Shown piece by piece: positions 43,901 to 55,800 of a stretch of 64,000 nucleotides of DNA. Location of the stretch: NCBI GenBank assembly GCA_965112735.1, contig OZ218951.1, positions 4,030,001 through 4,094,000 of the forward strand, given 5' to 3'. Origin of the DNA: Phaeosaccion multiseriatum. Its lineage: Eukaryota > Ochrophyta, other classes. The notes under the pieces were generated by a model. The model saw only the letters and a program-made list of their open reading frames with translations, had not been told where the DNA came from and did not search any database. The translations under genes and the position numbers were made by a program. Each line of letters opens with the position of its first letter. Positions within the stretch are counted from its first letter, which is position 1.

Positions 43901-46900
43901 GGGCACGAATTGGCGCGTAGGAGCAGCCTGCAACAACTCGTGGAGCAAGGCATCTATCAGACCCCCACGGAGGGTCCTCAGGACGGCACGGAGACAGAGG
44001 CAGAGAGAAAGACGGAGATGGATGAGAACAGGCGCGTGGGGCGGCAGCAGCAGCAGCAGCAGGAGGGGGATGTGAGGGCAGGAGTGGCCGGAGTGGGGGA
44101 GAAGGAGCTGCACAGCAACGACCACACCAACGACCTGCACAGCAATGAGCACTTGTGGGCACAGAGAAACCTCAAGCACGGGCTGGAGCGGAGGCACTCC
44201 CTTTCGGAGCTGCACTCGATCGGTGTATATCACTCACGCTTGGAGGGCAGGATACAGGCCTTGGAGTACCTGCTGGCCAGAGTCGCGGTCAAGGTAACGT
44301 GTTCGGTGTCCGTATGGGCGGGGGTGGAGGGGGTGGGCGAGGAAAGGAGGGGGTTCTACATGATAGTTGATGCGTCTGGATGGCTCACTCACTCACGCAC
44401 GCACGCACGCACGCACGCGTCCGACCCCCCGACCCCCTACCTTTTGTACAGCACCAACTGGAGCAGCGTGTGCCCTTGGACACCTTGTCGGACAGCTTGA
44501 CTGCGGCGGGTGTGTATCGGAGTCTGGAGAGGGAGGAGCAACGGGAGCGGCAGAGGAGCGACACAGAGAATGCCCTTGAGGAGCGGCTGGAGAAGAGGCC
44601 CTCGAGGGAGGAGATGGAGCAGCGAGGTGAGTGGGGGAGAGGGGGGGGCGAGACAAGGAGAGTTGGGCGGGGGGGATGGGGGTTGAGTTGTTTAGAGAGG
44701 GGAGCGGAGGGGCACATTACACCTTCCCGTCCCCTTCTACCCTGCACATTCACTGCCATCGTCCCACAACAACCCTCCTCCTCCTTCTCTTCCTCCTTGT
44801 CTTCCTCCTCCTCCTCCTCCTCCTCCTCCTCCTCCTCCTCCTCCTCCTCCTCCTCCTCCTCCTCCTCCTCCTGCTCCTCCTCCTCCTCCTCCTCCTCCTC
44901 CTCCTCCTCCTCCTCCTCCTCCTCGTCCTCCTCCTCCTCTACCACCCCCTTGCTCCACGCGCAGGCTTGCTCGAAGCGGGAGATGAAGTCCTGCGAGCGT
45001 ACAACGAAACGGCCAAGAGGGGGGGGGCGCCTCCCCATCCCGCCTCAGCGCACACGACCACTCACATGATGATGTCTAGGCCGTATGTAGAGGAGCTGGA
45101 CCGACGAGGACTTATCTGCCCCTTCAACAAAGCAGCCGTTGAAGCGACGCGCGCCGGCCTAGCCCTACACACGCCGGAGGAGAGGGAGCGCCTCGAGAGC
45201 AGCGGTGTGCTTAGGTCGGATCAGGGTAAAGCACACGATGAGCGCATGAGTGAGGCGAAGGAACACCTCACGCACGCGGTAAGAAGGAAGGAAGGAGGGA
45301 AAGAAGGAGGGAAGGAAGGAAGGAAGGAAAGAAGGAAAGAAGGAAGGAGGGAAAGAAGGAAGGAAGGAAAGAAGGAAGGAAGGAAAGAAGGAAGGAAGGA
45401 AAGAAGGAAGGAGGGAAAGAAGGAAGGAAGGAAGGAAAGAAGGAAGGAAGGAAGGGAAGAAGGAAGAAAGGAAGGAAAGAAGGAAGGAAGGAAAGAAGGA
45501 AGGAGGGAAAGAAGGAAGGAAGGAAGGAAGGAAGGAAGGAAGGGAAGAAGGAAGAAAGGAAGGAAAGAAGGAAGGAGGGAAAGAAGGAAGGAAGGAGGGA
45601 AGGAAAGAATGAAGGAAGGAAGGAAAGAAGGAAGGAAAGAAGGAAGGAGGGAAAGAAGGAAGGAAGGAAAGAAGGAAGGAAGGAACGAAAGAAGGAAGGA
45701 AAGAAGGAAGGAGGGAAAGAAGGAAGGAAAGAAGGAAGGAAGGAAGGAAAGAAGGAAGGAAGGAAGGAAGAAAAGAAGGGATGGAAAGAAGGAAGGAAGG
45801 AAGGAAGGAATGAAGGAATGAAGGAAAGAAGGAAGGAAAGAAGAAAAGAAGGAAGGAAGGAAGGAAGGAAGGAAAGAAGGAAGAAAAGAAGGAAGGAAAA
45901 AAGGAGGTGCATGGGGTGCATGGCTGAGGTGAACGATTGACTGATTGAGTGATTCCGCTCGGCTCCTCCTGTCGCTGCTGACCATGACCCTGACGTCGAT
46001 CCTCTCGCTGCCCTGACACTTGGCTTGACACTTGGCTTGACACTTGGGTTGACACTTGGCTCGACACTTGGCTTGACACTTGGCTTGGCAGCTGGAGCGG
46101 CGTCTGAGCTCCGAAGACCTCCTGGCGCGGGGCATCTTGCTGCCAGGAGCCGGGGCAGCCGCCGAGGCCCCTCTCGTGCGTCAACTCGAGAAGCATCTTC
46201 TGGCAGACAGCCTCAAGCACAAGCTCCAGGACCCAACCAGGCCCACTTCGCTCGACCTCATGCGCCAGGGTGAGTGCCGCCCCCTGCCGTCGCCCTTGAC
46301 TTGCTGCCATGCACTGCCATCGGTCAGCTGCTACCCGTCCACTGCCATCCACTGCCTTCCACTGACCCTCCCATCCACCCACCCACCCACCCACCCACCG
46401 GCCTACCCACCGGCCTACCCACCGGCCTACCCACCGGCCTACCCATCCATCGACACACGTACCCTTCCACCCACAGGGCTGTTGCTGAACATGAGCCACG
46501 AAGAGATGGAGAAGGAGCGTGGAAGGGTCCGTGAACAGCTACAGGCCAAGCTCGCGAGCAGAGCCACAAGGGCAGCCTTGGAGGCCCAGGGAGTGCTGCT
46601 CCACCATGAGGGCTTGGAGACCTCGGGGGGGGGGGAGGGGGAGGAGGGGCGGGCCTTCCGCTCCTTGAGTGAGAGTCAAGTAACAAGTCAAGCAGCAACA
46701 GCAGGAGGAGGAGGAGGAGGAGGAGGAGGAGGAGGAGGAGAGGAAAACACGCACCACACGCGCACGCATTCGAACGGCTCCTTCGAGGTGCTACTGAAGA
46801 AGACCCTGCTCGCCAAGGGCCTCAGCGCTCACCTTGGGGACCCGGAGGAGGAGCTTTCGAGACTTAAACAAAAGGGCCTCTATAGAGAGATTCACCATGT

Positions 46901-48910
46901 GCATGCGCTGAGGGCAGAGAGGGCCCTGCTAACAGGGCAGCTGGCCAAGATGTTGCGGGGAAGACCGACCTCGAGGGAAGGGTTCTTGAGGGAGGCGGAG
47001 GAGGGACCTCATCCTCATGTGTTGGAGGCATCGGAGATGGCTATGGCCTTTGATGAACTTGTGGAGGGCGAGGGCGAGGGAGGAGGAGGAGGAGGAGGAG
47101 GAGGAGGAGGAGGAGGAGAAGGAGGGGGGGAGGAGGGAGCGGGCGAGGCGCACCGGGGGCCGCTCCTGAGCTTCGAGCGACTTCGGAAGTGGGCCCCTGT
47201 CAGAGAGGCTCTCGCCGAGGCGGCGGCGGCGGCGCAGCAGCAAGGAGCGGCAGCAGCAGCAGCAGGGACTGCAAAGGCAAGACGAGAAGAAGGAGGAGAA
47301 GAGAAGGGGGGAGATGGCGACGACGGCAGAGAGGAGGGTGATGACCTTGAGTCTCTTGTGCTGAAGGAGGAGATGCGGTTTATGGAGCTCTTTGACGTTG
47401 TTGACCTCGACGGGGATGGACTCATCTCCTTCTCGGAGTTCTTGAGGTGGGCCGAGCTTTGTGAACTCGACGCGGACAACCAACACGCGGACATGTCCAG
47501 GGAGGAGCTGCTCACAGCCTTTGCCAAGCTCGCCACATTGCATGAGGAAGGAGGAGAGGGAGAGGAGGGGGAGGAGGGAGGGAAGGCAAGGGTGGTGCCG
47601 ACCATCGACTTTGAGTCTGCCTTGTCTCATGTCATGCTCAAGCAGTGGGCTAACATGGCCGGCCTGGATCACGGCAACCTTCGCCATCTGTGGGCGGCGC
47701 AAACGGGGCAGTTGGTGATTCAGCAGCAGCAGCAGGAGGAGGAGGAGGAGGAGGTGGAGGAGAAGGATCAAGAGGGTGGAGGTATGGCGAGGGCCAAGAG
47801 GTTGGACAGTGAGGGATTCGTTGCCTTCGCATCGGTGCTGCAGCACTACGGCAGAGTGGCTCATCAAACGCATCGAGAGCACCGAGAGCACGGACGGCAG
47901 CAGGCTGAGGAGTTGGTGATTCAGGAAGGAGCAGCCGCTGCCACTGCTAGCAACCACAAAGAAGCTCCTTTTTCTAGTCCGGGGTTAGAGGGCTCCAACC
48001 AGACGGGTCTGGAAGGCACCCTAAGCACGCCAAGCAGGCGAAGAAGCAAACTCGTGACGCTGCTTAGGAACCGGCCCGAGTACGAGTCTCTCCTGGCTAG
48101 AGGTATTGCGAGGAAGGGCGTGGGGGTGGCCGAGCGACTGGAGAGGAGCTTGGCTGCCAACTACCTCAAACACAAGCTGTTGCTCGAGCCCCAGGGGGGC
48201 AGCAGACCGGAGGCACATTATCTGGAGGAGCAGGGCATCCTTCTGCCGGAGGACGTGCACCAGCAGCACGAGTGAGTCACGGTTTGCGCTTGGGCTTTGG
48301 TTGAGGCATGGGCATGGGATAGGTGGTGGTGGTGGTGGTGGTGGTGGTGGTGGTGGTGGTGTTGTTGTTTGGGGGGGGGGGAGCAGACGGCTCGACAGCA
48401 GCCCTACCTCTAGCTTTGATGCCCTGTACACGCTTTGCGTATTTCTCCCTTTCACGGTCGACCGACTCTTTTCCCGGATCGTTCCTAGGCCGTTCCCATC
48501 CCCCCCCCCGTTTTGCGCTCTTCACTCACTCACCCACCCACCACCACGCACTGCCCTTCCCCTTCACCAGGCGGGCAGCCCAGATGCTCCAAGAGGGCCT
48601 CACCAGCCGTAGAGGAGACGCCACGTGGAGGCGTGATCCTTCACAGCTTGTCGGCGGCTCCCGTGAGGTTGTGGCGGCCTCCCTGAACCAGGCTCTCCGA
48701 CGACGGACTTGCTCGCGCGACCTTCAGGACAGGGGCATCCTGCTGCTGAGGGGGAGGGACGGGGGCAGCGAGGGAGGGGGGGAGGGAGGGGGAGGGGGCG
48801 GAGCGGAGTACGCATTGCTGTTGGACCGGGTGTTGACGATTCACAGGGGTCTCCGGACGTCGCCGGACGTGCTGCGCGGATTGCTGTTGTCGAAGAAGGG
48901 AGGGGCGTAG
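40945..48910 (+). CDS. giant RPEL-like repeat protein with EF-hand (putative G-actin sensor)
   Basis: Thirteen exons, every phase consistent, 1479 residues: 40945-41168, 41254-41441, 41558-41730, 42002-42190, 42555-42638, 42953-43142, 43394-43496, 43807-44293, 44452-44626, 44965-45278, 46092-46269, 46477-48271, 48571-48910. From about residue 245 it carries fifteen or more copies of an RPEL-like unit: L..(x)L..R.s.eeL...GIL. The clearest are EERLEKRPSREEMEQRGLL, HMLKRQSSKEELFNRGIL, ERRLSSEDLLARGIL and LLRNRPEYESLLARGI. RPEL motifs of MRTF and Phactr bind G-actin. A canonical EF-hand loop (DLDGDGLISFSEF) lies at residues 1078-1090. The N-terminus (FNSIISGKEKPLLEF..., LPFEGFLMFLQRAE) looks like a degenerate EF-hand pair. 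Introns follow repeat borders. Actin binding and Ca regulation are inferred from motifs only. Confidence 0.8.
42424..42486 (+). repeat. (CAGT)n microsatellite
   Basis: About 15 CAGT units in an intron of the RPEL gene, a few tens of bases before the acceptor at 42554. The same unit builds the much larger array at 54967-55620. Confidence 0.95.
42760..42905 (+). repeat. (CCCT)n microsatellite
   Basis: Pyrimidine-rich array in the intron before exon 6 of the RPEL gene, close to the 3' splice site at 42952. Confidence 0.95.
44790..44940 (+). repeat. (CTC)n microsatellite
   Basis: Intronic trinucleotide array ending about 25 bp before the acceptor at 44964 in the RPEL gene. Confidence 0.95.
45285..45905 (+). 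repeat. 620-bp (GGAA)n polypurine tract
   Basis: Almost strand-pure purine array starting a few bases after the donor site at 45279 of the RPEL gene. It could form intramolecular triplex DNA. Long KEGRKE or SFLPS reading frames here are artefacts. Confidence 0.95.
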
Positions 48911-49819
48911 GGCCTAGGGAGAATGAGAAGGAAGGAGAGAGTGGTGGAGTTAAGCCTGTTGTTGTTGCTGTCGAAGAAGAGAGGGGTGAAGGGGAACGAG
49001 GAGGAATTGGAGTAAGTGTGTCGTTGTTGTTGTCGTTGTTGTTATTGTTGTTGTCGAAGAGAGGAGGGGCTCTCGGCCGAGGGAATGAGGAGGAGTGAGG
49101 AGATGGTGGAGTAGGGTGACGAGGTATGTTGTTCTCGAAGAATGAAGTTTGGAAGGAGGAGGAAGTGGTAGAGGTATGTTGTTTTCGAAGAAAGAAGTTT
49201 GGAAGGAGGAGGAAGTGGTAGCAAGGAGTGGTGAAGGACGGCAGATGGGATTGTGAATCTATGTACATTCCGACATAAAGGAGGCGTGCATTGTGAATCT
49301 ATATACATTCGGAAAATGGGGTTCACCTTCAGTTTCAGAGTTTGGCCTCTCTCTCTCAGGAGCCCACACGACCGCTTCCTTCCCAGAAGTTCTCGTGGGG
49401 CGCAAGTAGAGGAATATGAGTGGTGTTGTTGCTGTTCTTGTTTGGTTCTGTAGAGCTGGCGAGTAAGTAGTTAAGTATCCATGTATCAATGAAGGGAATG
49501 AATTAATCTAGCAATTGGGTCTCGGTGGGAGGGGAGAACCGCCACTCATCGACTTCGGATGGCAGTGGATGGAGTGGACCCTTTATTGACTCCCTTGAAT
49601 TCCATCGACTGCATCGAGCGCAGGGCGGCATGAGGCCAATGTTGCGCACACCCCTCTCTTTCTATCCAAGTACTTACCTTCTTTTTTCTCCCTCTCTTCT
49701 CTTCTCAATCTCATCTATGAACAATTATAATGGCATCTCAACATTCTGCTCCTGCGGCTGCTGCTGCAGTTGCTGCTTCTGGTGGTGCTGTATCACCCAC
49801 CACCTGCTACTCCCTCCGC
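48911..49819. other. 3' flank of RPEL gene with reiterated C-terminal coding segments
   Basis: The end of the coding sequence (TTGTCGAAGAAGGGAGGGGC) is echoed several times downstream (near 48970, 49049, 49132, 49183). At 49120-49223 a ~60-bp unit containing TTTGGAAGGAGGAGGAAGTG occurs twice, and at 49250-49310 ATTGTGAATCTAT occurs twice. No gene supported. Confidence 0.7.
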
Positions 49820-52567
49820 CTAACCCCCGCCCCGCAGCTGCGGGGCGCCTCTCTTCCACTCCGCGAGCAGAGCCCTCGCCGCTGTTCTGTGGCACAAGCG
49901 ACCGCCGCCCACCACCCCTGCCATGCGGCGGAGGGAGGAGGAGGACAGAAGCTCCTCAGCAACCTTTAACAGTCGGAGGGGGGAAGGGGGAGGGACGGAG
50001 GGAGGGGGAAGGGAGGGAGAGAGGAAGGGAAACAGAGGAGAGAGAAAGGGGAGAGGAAGAGAGGAGAGGGGGGGGGGAGGAAGGGGGAAGGGAGTTGGAA
50101 ACTTGGGGTAGGCTGACAGACCAGAACGGGGGGCGAGGAGAGACAGGTCGACCCTTTCCCTCCCCCTCTCCCTCCCTCCGTCCGTCCCTCCCTATCCCTC
50201 TCTCCTTGTGTATCACCAACTCCCTCACCATGGCTTGCATCTGCTGCATGATCCAGAACTCTCCCTGTGACTTGCGGCGCTGCGGCAGAGTGCCTGTTTC
50301 GAGCATCACCCGCTTGAACGCGAGGACTTGCTCCCATACCTGAGGCAGAGGCAAATGGGCAGGCAGGTAGCCAGGCAGGCATGAGCAGGCGTATATGTGT
50401 GTAGGCCAGTATGCAGACAGGCATATGGGCATAGTGGCAGGCATAGAGACAGGGCACAAAGGCATATGGGCAGGAGGGCGGTGTGGGGTCTGATAGTCAG
50501 CCAGGCCAGCCAGTTAGTCCATCGCTCTTCCGCCCACCCACCTCTCTCAGACCCGTCTTGTGCAGCGAGGAGCACAACATCACCGGGGGCTGCCAAAAGG
50601 CGTACTTCGCTTTGCAGACGCGAAGGGAGCGTTCGTAGTCCGCGCGGGTCTGACTTGCCGCCCGGAGGTGCTCGCCATCGGCCTTTGGTGAGTGAGTGAG
50701 TGAGTGAGTGAGTGAGTGAGTGGAGCGGAGTGGATGAGTGAGTGTGGAGTGGGTGAGTGAGTGAGTGAGTGAGTAAGTGAGTGAGTAAGTGAGTGAGTGA
50801 GTGAGTGAGTGAGCGGAGTGGAGTGGATGAGTGAGTGTGGAGTGGGTGAGTGAGTGAGTTAGTGAGTGAGGTGAGGTGAGGTCGCGAGTTCGTTCGTTCT
50901 TTTGTGCGTGGGTGTGGCTCTGCGCCTGCCACCCCCTCCCTTCTCCCCCCTCGCCCTGTCTACATACCCCTGTACTGCACCTGCCACCCTCCTCTATCCG
51001 TACTCTGCACCTGCCCCTGCCGTCCCCCCCCCCCCTTGCCCTCACTAACCTTGTTGACGACGACGGCGTCTGTAACCTCTGTGATGCCCTTCTTCACCCC
51101 CTGCAGCTCGTCTCCGGCGGCGGGCGGCAGCAACAGCAGCAGCATGTCTACCGTCTGCTCCACCTGTGTGTGCGTGTGCGTGTGTGTGTGTGGAGTGCCA
51201 GGTTTGTTACTGGGAAACAGCAGATGTGGAGGCATGGATAGATGGATGGCACCAGATGGAAAATAGAGGGAAGGTATGGATGGCACTAGACATACTCTAC
51301 TCTCAATGCTACTCATGATCTTTCGCAGGTGCGGTGGACGGGCCTAAAAACAGAAACTGAACCTCTCTCCACCGAGCAGATGCCTGACTGCCTGACTGTC
51401 CCCACCTGAATCTCGCTCTGCCCTAGCCCTACCGTCTCCACAAGCACCAAGTCGTACCCCGCCGCCTGGCAGAGAGTCACCACGTCGTTGGTGTACAGCG
51501 CAAGCCCCCCTGTGTGTGGAGAGGGGGGAGCACGGATCCGAGGGGGCTGGTGGGTGAGCAAGTGTCTGAGTGAGTGAATTGAGTGAGTGAATTAAGAGTG
51601 AGTGAGTGAGTGCATGAATGGCCTCTCCCCCCCGCCTCTCTCGCCTCTACCCACCCACCGAGCACACCCGAAGCGGGGGAGGACCTGATAAAGGCCCTCT
51701 CATCCCTGCTGAGGAGCTCCATGCGGGTCTTGTCGCCGAGGATGGAGCCGCCCGTGCGCGAGCTGGAAGGGTCGATCGTGAGGACGGCCACACGCAGGCC
51801 CAGCTCGCGGGTCAGTAGGGTGCCGAACCCCTCGATAAAGGTGCTTTTCCCTTTGGTGGTAGCAAGGCAATGTGGGAGAGGAGCCCAGGCGGCGAGATAA
51901 GAGAGAGAGAGAGGGAGAGAGAGTGGGTGGGTTGGTTGGTTGGTTGGTTGGTTGGTTGGTGGTTGGGCATGGCACGCGCTTGCATCCTCCGCCTTACGGG
52001 CAGAGGTGACTGCTGCATGAGTCTCCCGTCTGTCTCACCTGCCCCTGGCGGCCCAGCTATGCCAATACGGATGCCCCCTCCTCCATCTTGCCGGTCGTGC
52101 TGCTCGCCCGCCTTTGCCTTTTCTTGTTCTCCTCCTTCTCCCATCCCCCTTGCAGCCACTGGCGTCTCCGCAGCCGACACTCCATGGTCCCGCTCCTCCT
52201 CCCGCAGCCCGCCTTCAAAGATTACATGCTCCAGCAGGAGCTCTGCTTGTCTCCTGTGATCCTCTCTTCTGCTCTCGACGAGCGTGATGGCTCGAGAGAG
52301 CTGCGTCCTATCACCGCGGAGCACTCCTTGGGCCAGAGCTAGTGTGCTCTCCCACATCATCCTCCGGGCATGTTCTCCCCCGTCCCGCAGTTCCTCCGAC
52401 GATGAGAATGAGGAGAATGATGCTGCTGAGGACCGGATCGAGGACCAGTCTCTGCCCCTCTTTAGACTCTTTCCCCTCTGTCGCCCCCCCGAGCTGATAC
52501 GGCTCCTCGAGCTTCTCCTCCACGCCAAGCTGCCCAGTCTTCTCCAAGGAACAGAGGCGGTGGCCAT
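49820..52567 (-). CDS. MMAA: methylmalonyl-CoA mutase-associated G protein (MMAA/MeaB)
   Basis: Seven exons in phase, 444 residues: 52567-52039, 51850-51659, 51509-51406, 51163-51050, 50682-50542, 50339-50229, 49963-49820. The Arg/Ser-rich N-terminus looks like a mitochondrial presequence. The SIMIBI-class GTPase core has RAITLVES, Walker A GPPGAGKST (split by intron 1), [37 protein letters not shown], and the guanine-specificity motif NKAD, split between exons 4 and 5. The C-terminus ([14 protein letters not shown]) matches the dimerisation tail. MMAA loads and protects adenosylcobalamin on methylmalonyl-CoA mutase, so this implies a B12-dependent propionate/methylmalonyl pathway in the mitochondrion. 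Divergent from the RhoGEF gene. Confidence 0.92.
50690..50875 (+). repeat. (GAGT)n microsatellite
   Basis: Interrupted GAGT/GTGA array in MMAA intron 51049-50683 (the CACT strand is the sense strand of the gene). Confidence 0.95.
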
Positions 52568-52844
52568 GAGGAATTTCGAAAGATCGCCTCTCTCTCTCGT
52601 TGCTTTGCAAGCTGCTCTTCTTTTTTTTTGGGTCGTTGGGATCTCGGTCTCGTTGGAGCGCGCGATGTTTGTAAGTCAACAATGCACTCAAACTGAAACT
52701 GGACTTGAAACTGTGGGATTTCCGATTTCCCAACGAATATAATAAAGAGCTTACATTAAGCTTTCCCATGGTATCAGGATGCCCCGCTGACGAGGGTGGG
52801 TAGAACTGACTATCGTAAACCTCGCGTAGCTCGCAAACTTTGCC

Positions 52845-55800
52845 ATGTTCGGTGAGTTCAGCCCAAGCGGGCACTTTGTGCAAGCAGTTCCATCTCCAGC
52901 CCCGGCCAGCCGCAGGAGGAGGAGCACTGCGAATGGCCCCCCTCTTCGAGAAGCGGGGGCTGGAGAAGGAGCTGAAGTTGTGCGACCAAAGCCGGGAAAG
53001 GTCGTAACTCACCGCAGCCAGGTCAGTCGGATCTGTGCAAGAAGTCGCTCCGAGGGCTTGGCTACTTTACTCCTGCTGCCACCATCGCTCACCCTTTTTA
53101 GCCAAGAACCAACACCCCCTTCCCTTTCTTCCTGCCTTAGATCCTGGACGAGATCGTCACCTCTGAGGAGAAGTATGTCAAGACTTTGCAGGTCGTGATG
53201 CGTACCTTTCATGCGCCGCTCACTGCGTGGATCAAGGAGGGGGGCAGGGGAGAGCACGGGGGAGGAGGGGGGGGCGGGAAGGGCCAGGAGCAGGAACAGA
53301 GCAGGCCGCTCGATATGAAGGACTTGGACCAGATATTCGGGAACTTGCCCTCGGTGAGTGGTTCTGATTGGACGAGAGCAATGAAGACAGGGGAGGAGAG
53401 GGGGAGAACGATGAGATCAGCAGAGGAAGGAGGCAATCAGCCCTTACACCGCTTCAGATTTAGACCTTGACTGGTTGAGAGAGATTCTAATTCCGCAACC
53501 CGCCCCCCCCTCTCCCACACTCCTGCATGTGGACCAACTTTCTGTATGCCTTCATGCCCCATGCCCCTACCTACACCCCCGCCTCACCGTCACTCCCAAC
53601 AACAAAACTAAAACAAACTTCAAACAAAGCTGCTGAAGTTCAACGAGCAGTTTCTGCGGGACTTGCAGGAGGAGTACCTACACGGCAAGCGCTTCGGCGC
53701 CATCTTCAGAGAGTCGGCCATGTACTTCAAAATGTACAGGTATGTAAGGTTACGTGAGTAATGTGGTACATATGTGCGTCTCGTTGAGTATCATGTCCTG
53801 CAAATGTGTGTGTGTGTGTGTCTGTGTGCCTGTGTCACAACATGCTTAAATACTCCTTACAGACAAACAATCCTCTCTGGCTCAACCATCCTTATTAACC
53901 ATTCCGTCCCTTCCCCAATGCATGTATACTGGCCGCACTCACTCACTCATCACACAGCGCCTACGTCAATGGATACAACGACGCACTCGAACACGTAGCG
54001 CGCTTGGAACAGAAGAGCGACTTCAGAGCCTTCGTGCGTGCGTGCGAGTTACAGTCGGCCTGTGAGGGGCTGGACCTTAAGGCCTTCCTCATCCAGCCCG
54101 TGCAGAGGGTACCGCGCTACAAGCTCCTCCTCACAGAGTTGCTCAAGGTGAGTGGGTGGGGGAGGGGAAGGGGAGGAAGAGAAGAGAGCAGCGTGGAGGG
54201 GAGGAGCTGAGCAGAGTAGAAGAGCCCACCCCTTTCCCTCTGCAGCTGACTGTCGATGCCTCTCACACCCCTCAACCCCCCCCCCCCCCCCCTCCCCCCT
54301 CCTCACCCCCTTCCCCCCCTCTCTCCTCACCCTTTTCTTCTTGTGACTCTCATTCGTATTCTTATTCTTATTCTTATTCTTATTCTTTAGTACACGCGGG
54401 ACACGCACCCCGACTTCCCTAATGTGTCCGCGGCCCTCGTGGACATTTCGAATGCCGCGTCGAGGCTCAATGAGAATGCGAGGGACCACGGAAGGAGGAG
54501 GAGGGTACTGGAGTTGCAGTTGCAGTTCAAACAGAACCTTGTCCAGGCCAGTAGGTGGGTGGGTGAGGGGGGGGCGAGGGGGAGGGGGAGGGAGGGAGGG
54601 AGGGAGGGAGGGAGGAGGAGGAGGAGGGGGAAGGGAGAAGGAGGGAGAGGGAGGGCGTATGGAGGGAAAGAGAGAGAGAAAGGGAGAGGGAGAAGGAAGC
54701 GAAAGCGGGAAACAGACAGACGAGAGACAGAGAGGGCTGGAGAATAACTGTGTGTGCCTCCCCTTGGCGATGTATCACCAACTTCTCCCCCCCCCCTCTG
54801 CAGGTACTTGGTGAAGGAGGGGCAGTTACGTAAGGTGTGCAACAACGGGCCCCGGAGGTACAAGTTCGTTCTGTTCAATGACTTACTGTTGTACGGCACG
54901 GAGACGCTGCGGGGCATGCTGCTGGACAAGACACACAAGTACAAGGCACACAAGATGATCCCCCTGGTCAGTCAGTACCTGGTGTCAGTCAGTTACTGGT
55001 GTCAGTCAGTAACTGGTGTCAGTCAGTAACTGGTGTCAGTCAGTCAGTCAGTCAGTAACTGGTGTCAGTCAGTCAGTCAGTCACTGGTGTCAGTCAGTCA
55101 GTCACTGGTGTCAGTCAGTCAGTCAGTCAGTAACTGGTGTCAGTCAGTACCCGGTGTCAGTCAGTAACTGGTGTCAGTCAGTAACTGGTGTCAGTCAGCA
55201 GTCAGTCAGTACCCGGTGTCAGTCAGTCAGTCAGTCAGTAACTCGTGTCAGTCAGTCAGTCAGTCAGTACCCGGTGTCAGTCAGTCAGTCAGTCAGTCAG
55301 TAACTGGTGTCAGTCAGTCAGTCAGTCAGTCAGTACACCGGTATCAGTCAGTCAGTTAGTACCCGGTGTCAGTCAGTCAGTCAGTCAGTAACTGGTGTCA
55401 GTCAGTCAGTCAGTCAGTACACGGTGTCAGTCAGTCAGTCAGTCAGTAACTGGTGTCATTCAGTCAGTCAGTCAGTCAGTCAGTACCCGGTGTCAGTCAG
55501 TCAGTAACTGGTGTCAGTCAGTCAGTCAGTCAGTCAGTCAGTCAGTAACTGGTGCCAGTCAGTCAGTCAGTCAGTCAGTCAGGAACTAGTGTCAGTCAGT
55601 TCAGTCAGTACCTGGTGTTAGGACGTTCAGTGTTATTCAGTGGCAGTCAGTGACAATCAGTGCTTGATGTCTCCCTAACCCCCCTCCCCCCCTTCCATCC
55701 ACTGCCATCCCAGAAAGAGTGCCTGGTTCTCGACTACTCCTCCCCCTCCGAGTTCGTCCTTGCCATCGACTGCCCCGGAGGCAAGAGCTTCATCGCACAG

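Noticed and set aside
45165-46499. 444-residue minus-strand ORF rich in SFLPS repeats
   Set aside because: Reverse translation of the (GGAA)n intronic tract.
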